A stretch of DNA of 62,738 nucleotides from an uncultured Myxococcales bacterium. Its GTDB lineage: Bacteria; Myxococcota_A; Polyangia; Polyangiales; Polyangiaceae. Below, piece after piece: positions 46,797-54,204 of this stretch. The stretch spans positions 1 to 62,738 of the forward strand of contig CALMUT010000306.1 in assembly GCA_937872925.1 (NCBI GenBank), in the 5' to 3' direction. The position numbers were made by a program, and so were the translations under genes. Below the pieces are notes generated by a model. That model worked only from the letters and a program-made list of their open reading frames with translations. It had not been told where the DNA came from and did not search any database. Position 1 is the stretch's first letter. The number at the start of each line of letters is the position of its first letter.

Positions 46797-49751
46797 CTAC
46801 TGATGGGTTGAGAGAACGCCCGAGCCCGGGTCTGTGCGGCCCGGGTCCGTGCGGCGTCGTGCCGAGAGCAGCGCGGCCGCGCTCAGCGCGAGTAGCCACA
46901 GTCCCGATGGACCGCCTCTGCCGCGCGGCGACAGCTGACAGCCACCGTCGTCCCCGCCACTGAGACGCGTCTTCTGAGACTTGGCGCCAGCGCCGGCGGA
47001 ACTGATCGGATCTTCCGGGTCGTGCCAAGGCGCCCCGGCCTCGCCGCCTGCGCCGGAATTGCCGCCTGCGCCCGCGTTGCCGCCTGCGCCCGCGTTGCCG
47101 CTGCCGCCTGCTGCCGGGCTCGTGCCGTCGCTACACGAGGCACCGGTGGCGCTCAGCACACACTTGGTGCCAGCGGGGCAGGCTTTGGCGTTCTCGGGCA
47201 GGCCCGCGCTATTGCAGTGCGCGATGGTGCCATCGGGCAAGCATGTATCGTGGGCTTTGGGCACTTCCTTGGCGCTGGCGACGCAGAACGCGCTGACGCA
47301 ACGCGCGCTGCTCGTGCCCGCGGTGGAGCAGTACGCGGCGTAGGCGCTGCAGTCCCCCGGCTCCGATGGAGCGCCGTTGTTGCAGTCCATGATCTTGGCG
47401 TCGTCGAGACAGACCTTGGTCTTGCCCTTGGCCGGGCAGAATACGTTCACGCAGCGCGCGCCCAGCGAGTCCTCGACGCACTTGGCACCAAAAGCGCCGC
47501 AACTGCCGCTGCTGATGCCACCGTCTTTGCAGGTCCCGATCTTGTCACTGTCCAGGCAGACCTGCTTGGAGCCAGTGGCCGGGCAGAATACGCTGACGCA
47601 GCGCACGCCTTTGGAGTCGTTGACGCAGTTCGCGCCGTAGGCCGCGCAATCGCCCTTGCCGCAGCTGCTGACGATCTTGCTGCCCTCGCAATGTGTAGGC
47701 TGACAACTGCAGGGGCCGCCGCCCGGTCCGCCGCCCCACCATTCCCAATGCCAGGCTTCGCTGGGCACGGTGCGCTTGAAGCCGTACTTCGCGCCGTTGG
47801 CGTTGAGCCAATTGAGCACCCCTGGCGACGACGTATTCAAGTCGAGGGCATGTCCGCTCTGATGGTTGCTGTAGCCCGGCTTCGCCGCCAAGTTGCAGTT
47901 GTTGCAGTTGCAGTTCACGTAACAGCTGTAGAGGTATTGCTGCTCCGACATGGTGCGGAAGCCGCTCACGACTTTCAGGGTCACGCCGGCCTTCGCCGCT
48001 GCCTGCGCCATGACGTAGTAGGCGTTGGCGGTCTCCTTTTCGACCTTTTTCCCGTCAACGGTCACGACCGTGATGGGAAACGAAGCGCCCTTGTTGTAGC
48101 CCGTATCCTTCGATTCGCTGCAGGAGATACTAGACAGCGCTTCGCTTACCGTTGCCACGGGAGGCTCGCAGCTCTCGTGCTCGTCGGCGTCGGCGTCGAT
48201 CATCTCCACGTTGCAGGCAACGCTGATCAGCGCAAGCGCCAGACACCCAAGGGACAGCCCCCGTGCCTTGGCTTTGCGCGCCATCGCGCTCAGTGCTGCG
48301 AAGGGCACACGACGGCGAACGCCCAGCAGTGCCAAACCCAGGAGCAGCAGCGCTGCAGACCCTGGCGCGCGGGGAGCACCACCGCGCGTTGTCACGCTGC
48401 AGCCGCCGTCCTCGGCCGCGTCCAGGCGCGTCTGTTGCGACGCTGACCCGCTGCCACCAAAACCTCCGGGCCCACCGGCCTCGCCGGCGTAGCCCGCTGC
48501 GCCCGCGTAGCCCGCCGCTCCCGCGTAACCCGCTGCGCCCGCATTGCCCGCGCCGCTCGTGCCGCCGCTGCCACCAGCGCCGCCGCCTCCAGCGCCGCTG
48601 CCACCCGTTCCGGCTCCGCTGGTGCACGAAGCGCCGGTCGCGGTTGCCACGCACTTGGTGCCAGCGGGGCACTTCTTGGCGTTCTCTGGCAGCCCCACGC
48701 TGTTGCAGTGCGCCAACGTGCCATCGGGCATGCAGATGTCGTGCGCCTTGGGCACCTCTTTCGGATTCTTGACGCAGAAGGCGCTCACGCAGCGCGCTGC
48801 ACTCACTCCCGCCGTCGAGCAGTACGCCGCGTACGCGCTGCAGTCGCCAGGCGGCGAAGGTTGCCCGTCGTTGCAGTCGATGATCTTGGCGTCGTCGATG
48901 CACGCTTTGGTCTTGCCCTTTGCCGGACAGAACACGCTGACACAGCGAATACCCAGGGAGTCGTTGACGCAGTTGGCGCCGTAGGCAGCGCAATCTCCCT
49001 TGCCGCAAGCGCTGACGATCTTGCTGCCTTCGCAATGCGTTGGCTCGCAGCCCTTCGTGCACGGTCCCGTCGCCGTGAGGATTTGGATGTCCGCGCCGTA
49101 GTAGAAGCGCAAGATCTGTTTGTAGTCGTAGCCCTTGCTGTTCTCCAGACAGCGCGCGCCCCACTGCCCCATGCAGCCGCGGTTCTGACCGTTGCCCGCG
49201 GGGCCGATCCAGCCCAGGCTGGTCTGCTTGACACTCGTGCCGGTCTTGCCGGCGTTGTAGGTGATGTACTTCGTGGTCGAGCCACCAGAGTCGACGCAGC
49301 TCGGCGCTTTGACTCCACTGTCGCCCGCCACATAGAAGCCGTAGGTCAGCGTGTTGGCGTAGGACAGGTACATGCCTGCCGTCTCTTTGACGGCTTGATA
49401 GTGCTTTGCTTGTGGCGCCGCGCCGCAGGAGTACACCTGGCAACCCTGGCTGTCGCAGATGCTGCCGCTGGTCGCCATGTTGTAGTAGAGGACCGAACGC
49501 GCGGCGATGGCCTGGGCCTTGAGCGCCTGCAGGTTCGCGCCGCCGTTCTCGCAGGCGATCACGTGAGGCAGGTAGTCGTCCTCGGTCGCCTTGGCGCCTT
49601 TGCCAATGACTTGCGCGGTGCAGTAGGCGCTCGCGAGGGGCGCGCTCACCGCTTCCTGCAACACGCCAACGCTTTCATCGCCGGGCTCTGCGGGGCCGCA
49701 GGCAAAGACGATGAGGGACAACAACGCGACAGGAAGGAGGCGGGACCACAT
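46797..49751 (-). CDS. In-frame fusion of a SpoIID-like and a VanY-like surface protein
   Basis: 984 residues, apparently two full proteins in one frame. Part 1 (1-489) has a signal with lipobox (VFAC), a SpoIID/LytB-like domain (about 40-230, YLPHVIACENGGANLQALKAQAIAARSVLYY), a Cys-rich part, a Gly/Ser linker, and at about 450-480 a MYXO-CTERM-like tail (DGGCS..., LLLLGLALLGVRRR). Part 2 starts at Met490 (MARKAKARGLSLGCLALALISVACN) with a second lipobox, a VanY/M15 carboxypeptidase (VVSGFRTMSEQ, SNHQSGHALDL, HWEWW), a Cys-rich part with one extra module, and another anchor ending ARRR. The start is ATG 49751, 5 nt after GGAGGG; no stop or frameshift is seen between parts. Both domains suit spore-cortex or cell-wall remodelling. 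Confidence 0.75.
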   Translation of the reverse strand: MWSRLLPVALLSLIVFACGPAEPGDESVGVLQEAVSAPLASAYCTAQVIGKGAKATEDDYLPHVIACENGGANLQALKAQAIAARSVLYYNMATSGSICDSQGCQVYSCGAAPQAKHYQAVKETAGMYLSYANTLTYGFYVAGDSGVKAPSCVDSGGSTTKYITYNAGKTGTSVKQTSLGWIGPAGNGQNRGCMGQWGARCLENSKGYDYKQILRFYYGADIQILTATGPCTKGCEPTHCEGSKIVSACGKGDCAAYGANCVNDSLGIRCVSVFCPAKGKTKACIDDAKIIDCNDGQPSPPGDCSAYAAYCSTAGVSAARCVSAFCVKNPKEVPKAHDICMPDGTLAHCNSVGLPENAKKCPAGTKCVATATGASCTSGAGTGGSGAGGGGAGGSGGTSGAGNAGAAGYAGAAGYAGAAGYAGEAGGPGGFGGSGSASQQTRLDAAEDGGCSVTTRGGAPRAPGSAALLLLGLALLGVRRRVPFAALSAMARKAKARGLSLGCLALALISVACNVEMIDADADEHESCEPPVATVSEALSSISCSESKDTGYNKGASFPITVVTVDGKKVEKETANAYYVMAQAAAKAGVTLKVVSGFRTMSEQQYLYSCYVNCNCNNCNLAAKPGYSNHQSGHALDLNTSSPGVLNWLNANGAKYGFKRTVPSEAWHWEWWGGGPGGGPCSCQPTHCEGSKIVSSCGKGDCAAYGANCVNDSKGVRCVSVFCPATGSKQVCLDSDKIGTCKDGGISSGSCGAFGAKCVEDSLGARCVNVFCPAKGKTKVCLDDAKIMDCNNGAPSEPGDCSAYAAYCSTAGTSSARCVSAFCVASAKEVPKAHDTCLPDGTIAHCNSAGLPENAKACPAGTKCVLSATGASCSDGTSPAAGGSGNAGAGGNAGAGGNSGAGGEAGAPWHDPEDPISSAGAGAKSQKTRLSGGDDGGCQLSPRGRGGPSGLWLLALSAAALLSARRRTDPGRTDPGSGVLSTHQ

Positions 49752-49877
49752 GCGCTCCCTCCAGTGCAACCCGCAGTCCATGGGCCGAACCCACGAAAAT
49801 CCCGCAAAAACTCGAGATTAGTGATCCAGCGCCGGACAGCCCCTCGACCAAAAATCAATCGAATACAAGGACTTAGC

Positions 49878-49896
49878 TCCGTGACACTGTCACGGA
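49878..49896 (-). promoter_or_regulatory. 19-bp palindrome upstream of the fused SpoIID/VanY gene
   Basis: TCCGTGACACTGTCACGGA has perfect 8-bp arms with a 3-nt centre. It lies 127 bp before the start codon of the fused gene in the 219-bp gap to the ferritin-like gene. It contains TGACA-N-TGTCA, a common operator form. The protein is unknown. Confidence 0.4.
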
Positions 49897-49938
49897 CGTC
49901 GGGCTGACGCCCTGAATGTGCTTTCACAGCCAGGGTTG

Positions 49939-49954
49939 GCGCCTTTGGGGGCGC
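49939..49954 (-). terminator. Weak GC hairpin after the ferritin-like lipoprotein gene
   Basis: GCGCC (49939-49943) and GGCGC (49950-49954) pair with a 6-nt loop, 17 bp past the stop at 49971 on the minus strand. The stem is short and there is no T-tract, so this is tentative. Confidence 0.25.
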
Positions 49955-49970
49955 TAAACACGTAGCTGCG

Positions 49971-51434
49971 TCACGCTGCGGCCGCCCACACTTCGCGCTC
50001 GAGACCGCTGATCAACAGCGCTGCGTGTGCGGCACTGGGCATGCCGGCCAGCTCTCGCACCGCGCGCGCGGGTTCCGCCTGCACCTCACGGGACAGCTCG
50101 CGGATGGCGTGGCGTCGGGCGGTTTCCACTTGTGCACGCTCAGCGGGGGATAGCTGCGGCAAGAGCCACGCTTCGAGATCTCGCGACAGCATCGCGTGCG
50201 CGGTCTCTTCCTCGGCAATGCGTTGCCACGCGCTTCGCACTTCGGCATCGCCCGCGGAGGTGGCCTGGTAGTGCGCGCACAGCGCTCCGTAAGTTTCCCG
50301 CACGCAGCCCTCGACGGCGTTCTCCAGGGCCATCGCAAAGAGACTGCGAGGTGGATGCAGCTCGACGCGCACCGGAGCGAGCTCTGCACCGTGGCGTTGG
50401 GCAAGATCGGCCGTGACCTTCGCGTGGCGCACTTCGTCGCGACAGGCGCGTCGCGCGCGTTCGACCAACTCGGGCGGCGCGCCGTGGGCAACCAGCTCCC
50501 GTTCCAACAGCGCGAAAGCGATGACCGCCGCGCCTTCCAAGTGGCAGATGTGCGCGAGATAGCGTCCCAGAGCGTCATCGACGTCACAGGGCTCCGCCGC
50601 GGCCAAGCCGTCGGGTCGTCGGCCCGCACAGCCGCTTCCGACTTCAGGCTCCGCCAACGCTGTCGTGGTCACTTTGCCGTCCGGGGCCACGACAGCGCGG
50701 AGCTTCTGGTAGGTGAAAGGACAGTCGTTGATCAGCCAGCGCCCGTCGGCGGTATAGCCATTGGGGCTCTCGTAGATCTCTCCGCATTTGACGGGCTTGT
50801 GATTCATCCACAGCACGACTGCGGCTTCGTTCGGCGTGTCGATCGTGCCCAAGAATTTCAAGAGGTCTGCCGCCGTCGACACGTCGTCCACGGCGTCGCC
50901 CTGGGTGTGCACGTAGTAGTAGTAGTCCGGAGACCCGCCCGTGGTGGCAAAACCGTACTCCGTGCACGCTGGCGCCGGCGGCTGCTGGTAGCAGTCGGGA
51001 CCGGCGCTGGTCACTGCCGCTGCGCACGCTGTGGGATCCGTTGCCGTCTTGCACTGCGTGCCTGACTCGTCGAGGAGCTTTGGCGCCGAGAAGCTTCCTT
51101 GCATCAGTGCCAAGTACTCGTAGGGCTCCGTGGCAGACAGGCCGGCAGTGTATTTAGGCGTCTCGCCGTCGCACTCCATGGTCACCGGTGCGCCACCCAG
51201 GCCGGCCACGCCGCCGGTGGCCCCACCTGCGCCTCCGGTCGCTCCCCCAACGCCGCCCGTCGCGCCCGCGCTGCCACCCGTCGCGCCCGCGCTGCCACCC
51301 GTCGCGCCCGCGCTGCCACCCGCGCCGGCGCTGCCGCCCGTACCGGGGTTGGCATCCGTCGAGCCGCCGCAGCCCGAGGTCAGTGTTGCGGCGACAATGC
51401 CGCCGAGGATCTGGTTCAAGGATCGTAGCTTCAT
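49971..51434 (-). CDS. Lipoprotein with C-terminal ferritin-like diiron domain
   Basis: A 487-residue protein. ATG 51434 begins a lipoprotein signal (MKLRSLNQILGGIVAATLTSGCGG, Cys22); an ATG three codons earlier is possible. A linker with repeated AGATGGS units (about 28-75) precedes a middle domain (MECDGETPKYTAGLSATEPYEYLALMQG...) with cysteines. The C-terminal about 220 residues are helical and carry ferritin-like motifs: LEGAAVIAFALLERELVA, ACRDEVRHAKVTADLA (E..H) and IAEEETAHAMLSRDLEAW (E...H). This pairing of ExxxH helices suggests a diiron site. A surface lipoprotein with a diiron domain is unusual; it may be an oxidase or iron store. Confidence 0.72.
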   Translation of the reverse strand: MKLRSLNQILGGIVAATLTSGCGGSTDANPGTGGSAGAGGSAGATGGSAGATGGSAGATGGVGGATGGAGGATGGVAGLGGAPVTMECDGETPKYTAGLSATEPYEYLALMQGSFSAPKLLDESGTQCKTATDPTACAAAVTSAGPDCYQQPPAPACTEYGFATTGGSPDYYYYVHTQGDAVDDVSTAADLLKFLGTIDTPNEAAVVLWMNHKPVKCGEIYESPNGYTADGRWLINDCPFTYQKLRAVVAPDGKVTTTALAEPEVGSGCAGRRPDGLAAAEPCDVDDALGRYLAHICHLEGAAVIAFALLERELVAHGAPPELVERARRACRDEVRHAKVTADLAQRHGAELAPVRVELHPPRSLFAMALENAVEGCVRETYGALCAHYQATSAGDAEVRSAWQRIAEEETAHAMLSRDLEAWLLPQLSPAERAQVETARRHAIRELSREVQAEPARAVRELAGMPSAAHAALLISGLEREVWAAAA

Positions 51435-51574
51435 GGGTTCCATCAACGCAAACCGCGTGCCACGCCTAGCTCTGGAAATCACGCGCGAAATCTCGTCAGA
51501 CCCCTGCACAGATCTGGCACAGCGTGGCACCGATCCGGACAACGCCGCGCGGGGCGGAGTGGGCCCCTGCGCCC

Positions 51575-52768
51575 CTACGCCGGGGGTTGGTAGATGCTGT
51601 CGCAGCCGAATTTGACGTCGATCTGCGCCGCAGAGTCCGATTGCACGGCAGTGCAGGTTGCGGGGCAGAGCAAGATCTTCGTGGGCGCTGCGTTGTTGTC
51701 GAAATACCAACCGCCGCTGCCCCCGCCCTTGCAGGCGCTGATGTCGTTGACCCGGAGGATGGCCTGCGCAGGCGGATTTCCGCCGGGCAGATAGTCCACG
51801 TTGACCTTGGTGGGGTCGAGGGTTTGGCCGCCGCCAGGATCCGGCACGGTGTAGTCGCAGCTCACCTTGGAGCCTTGCACCACCGCCGTCTTGATGGCGT
51901 TGAACACAGGCTGCCAGTTGTCGACGCAGATCACGCCCTTGGCGCCACCGGTCTGGGTGACCAAGGCGTCATAGACGAGTCCGATGGCAGCACCGGTGCC
52001 GAAGGGACCAACGCAGCCCAGGATCGGCAGGCCGGGTCCGTAGGAGAAAATACCGTGAAACTTCCACTTCGCGAACATGCCGGGCGGGGTCAGCGCTGCC
52101 AAGGAGTTCGTGAACTTCTGCGCGGAATCATTGGGCCCATCCGTCGCATCGTCGTCGGTGACCACGACGAAGTGTTTGAAGGAATTGGGACGCAGGAAGT
52201 CCGAGTACTTGGAGTAGTTGTTGATGATCTTGTTGAGAGCGTCGTTGCTGCCGACGCCATCGTTGACGAGACGGAAGCGTGGCCCGTCCCCGCAGCTGCC
52301 GCCAGATAGCGGAGGTGGCACGCAGATGGCGTTGCCCCCACCGGTGGAGGCGATCATGATCACGCGGTAGTCGATGGCGGTGGCGGCGATCTGATTGGCA
52401 AAGTCGTTGATCTTGCTTTGCACGTAGGAGGTCTCTTGGTTCATGCTGCCGGACTGGTCGACGGCCCAGATGATGTCCGCGGGCAGGGGCTCGGGTGGAC
52501 CGGCAGTCGCTTTTGTCTCCGCGCACGATGCGTCACCACCACCGCTGGCCCCCGTCCCGGAGTCCAAGTTGATGCCCGCGCCACTGCCGCCGATGTTGAT
52601 GCCCCCGCCGCTGCCCGCAGTGCCGCCGCCGCTGCCACCCCCGCCTGCGTTGGCGCCGCCCCCCGTCGCCTTGTTGTCGGCGCCCGCGCTGTCGGCGCTG
52701 CACGCCGCAGCCAAGGCACCCACTGCGATCGTTCCAAGACTCAAGATCTTCCAATAAGTGCGCTGCAT
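51575..52768 (-). CDS. Lipoprotein with von Willebrand factor A domain
   Basis: A 397-residue protein starting at ATG 52768, 5-6 nt after GGGAGGG. It has a lipoprotein signal (MQRTYWKILSLGTIAVGALAAACSAD, Cys23) and a Gly/Ser/Ala linker (to about 80). A vWA domain follows (about 95-290) with the MIDAS motif DQSGSMN (about 105-111), KHFVVVTDDDATDG, and FHGIFSYGPGLPILGCVGPFG. The C-terminal domain (about 295-397) includes VICVDNWQPVFNAIKTAVVQGSKVSCDYTVPDP and CPATCTAVQSDSAAQIDVKFGCDS. vWA domains bind partners through the metal; many such lipoproteins occur in Polyangiales. Adhesion is a reasonable but unproven role. Confidence 0.85.
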   Translation of the reverse strand: MQRTYWKILSLGTIAVGALAAACSADSAGADNKATGGGANAGGGGSGGGTAGSGGGINIGGSGAGINLDSGTGASGGGDASCAETKATAGPPEPLPADIIWAVDQSGSMNQETSYVQSKINDFANQIAATAIDYRVIMIASTGGGNAICVPPPLSGGSCGDGPRFRLVNDGVGSNDALNKIINNYSKYSDFLRPNSFKHFVVVTDDDATDGPNDSAQKFTNSLAALTPPGMFAKWKFHGIFSYGPGLPILGCVGPFGTGAAIGLVYDALVTQTGGAKGVICVDNWQPVFNAIKTAVVQGSKVSCDYTVPDPGGGQTLDPTKVNVDYLPGGNPPAQAILRVNDISACKGGGSGGWYFDNNAAPTKILLCPATCTAVQSDSAAQIDVKFGCDSIYQPPA

Positions 52769-52902
52769 CTTGCCCTCCCGAAAGGCGTTCGGCCCGTGGG
52801 CCGAAGTGCACTGTGACGCCTGGAGGCGCCGCCGTCAACGCAGCGCGGACGAAAACTTCCTCGGGTCTGGCACCCGCGGCCATTTGATGCAGCGCGCCGC
52901 GG

Positions 52903-53709
52903 CTAGAACTGCCGCCCGAGGGTCAAAAGACCGCTGTGCTCGTTCACCCGAGCGCCCACGCGCACATCCGTAGTGGGCTTGAGGGCGAAGTACGTCGCGG
53001 CGCCAGCACTGAGCAACGCGATCACGAGGGAAACATCCGCTGCGATTTGCTCGCGCCGCACTTCACTCACTGCGTCATCGGCGCAGTGCCCCTTGCAGGC
53101 CTCCAGGTCGTTGCGCTTTCCGTGGCTGCGCAGTGCGAAAAACGTGAAGCTGCCGGCAGCGACGGCACTGGTAATGCCGAAAGCATATACGGGCACCATA
53201 TCTCGCTCTGCTTTCGGCGCTTCATGCTGCGGCGTCACGTCGAAACGCACGCGCTTTTCCTTCTCGCCTTCGAGCACCAATAGGCTCTTGGGCAGGCGCC
53301 TTTGGTCCGGCAGCACAACGACGATTTCGCGTTGACCCGGATCGACATCGAGCGCCACACCCTGCGCGGGCAGCGGAGCGGAGGCACCGTCCACGATCAA
53401 CTCGCGAGGTACGATGCGGTTGTCTCCGTCAATCACCTCGACGACAATGGTGGGCGTGCGGCGCTCGACGTCTGCAAGCCAAGTGGTGCAGTCGCGGACC
53501 AACTCGCCGGGGCATGCTTCCTGGGCGCAGGCCAGCAGCTCTGCCTTCGCGGCAACCAACGCACGCTTCTTGAGCAAGCGCTGCGCGTCCACGTAGGCGT
53601 CGAGACAGCGTTCTTTGCTGGGCGCCGCCGGAGCCGACGCGGACTGAGCACGAGCCACGGGCGCGGCGAGCACGCAAGAAGACAGCATGAAAGCGAGGAA
53701 TGCCCGCAC
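52903..53709 (-). CDS. Secreted membrane-anchored PEGA-like protein
   Basis: A 268-residue protein with a signal peptide (MRAFLAFMLSSCVLAAPVARAQS). The Cys-rich helical part KERCLDAYVDAQRLLKKRALVAAKAELLACAQEACPGELVRDC (about 32-75) is followed by a PEGA-like strand block TIVVEVIDGDNRIVPRELIVDGASAPLPAQGVALDVDPGQREIVVVLPD (about 87-136). Two hydrophobic helices (VPVYAFGITSAVAAGSFTFFALRS and DVSLVIALLSAGAATYFALKP) end near residue 245. This repeat-helix-PEGA-TM layout recurs in myxobacterial envelope proteins near kinases. The function is unknown. Confidence 0.65.
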   Translation of the reverse strand: MRAFLAFMLSSCVLAAPVARAQSASAPAAPSKERCLDAYVDAQRLLKKRALVAAKAELLACAQEACPGELVRDCTTWLADVERRTPTIVVEVIDGDNRIVPRELIVDGASAPLPAQGVALDVDPGQREIVVVLPDQRRLPKSLLVLEGEKEKRVRFDVTPQHEAPKAERDMVPVYAFGITSAVAAGSFTFFALRSHGKRNDLEACKGHCADDAVSEVRREQIAADVSLVIALLSAGAATYFALKPTTDVRVGARVNEHSGLLTLGRQF

Positions 53710-53738
53710 AGCCGGCAGCCTAGCAGAGCGGGTGGCGC

Positions 53739-54059
53739 TCAGGGCTTACAGCTCACTTCGATTTCGTGCACATGTGCGTTGACGCTGCTGGTGCGGGACT
53801 GGACCTTCTCGCCGCGGCCCAGCGCTTCTACCTGGTCCGCCTTCAGCACCAGCGCATGCTCGTGGGTGCCGCCCCGCAGCGCGGCCTGGGCCGATCGCCC
53901 CTTGACGAGCTTGTCTGCGGGCAGCTCGGCGGCGTGGCCGTGGTTGCCCGCGATGGTCACGTCCGCGCCGTTCGGGCAAACGCTCTCCGCCTTCTTCTCG
54001 CAGGCGAGTGCGAGAGGGAGAACCAGTAGTGTCATCGGGATCCAATTGCGTGGGCGCAT
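53739..54059 (-). CDS. Small His-rich lipoprotein
   Basis: A 106-residue protein. ATG 54059 is preceded by AGAGGT 6 nt upstream and starts a lipoprotein signal (MRPRNWIPMTLLVLPLALACEK). An in-frame TTG five codons upstream is unlikely. The mature part has conserved-looking blocks GADVTIAGNHGHAAELPADKLVKGRSAQAALRGGTHEHALVLKADQVEALGRG and AHVHEIEVSC. The spacing of GNHGHA, GTHEHA and AHVHE histidines suggests metal binding, as in myxobacterial copper or zinc lipoproteins. It is unassigned. Confidence 0.65.
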   Translation of the reverse strand: MRPRNWIPMTLLVLPLALACEKKAESVCPNGADVTIAGNHGHAAELPADKLVKGRSAQAALRGGTHEHALVLKADQVEALGRGEKVQSRTSSVNAHVHEIEVSCKP

Positions 54060-54204
54060 GTTTACCTCTTTCAACGGTGCCTCGGACTCAAGCCGGGACT
54101 CATGCTAGCGAAGGCCGTGCCAATGAGGCGGAGCGCGTTTGACGGAGTTGGATACGCAGGCGGTGCGTTCCTTGGGTAGGCCCTCGGAAAGTTTTGCAGC
54201 TGGC

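Noticed and set aside
47022..48446. Long open frame of 474 codons on the plus strand
   Set aside because: It is antisense to the SpoIID/VanY gene and has no start context or family pattern. In GC-rich DNA of this kind long antisense frames are common.
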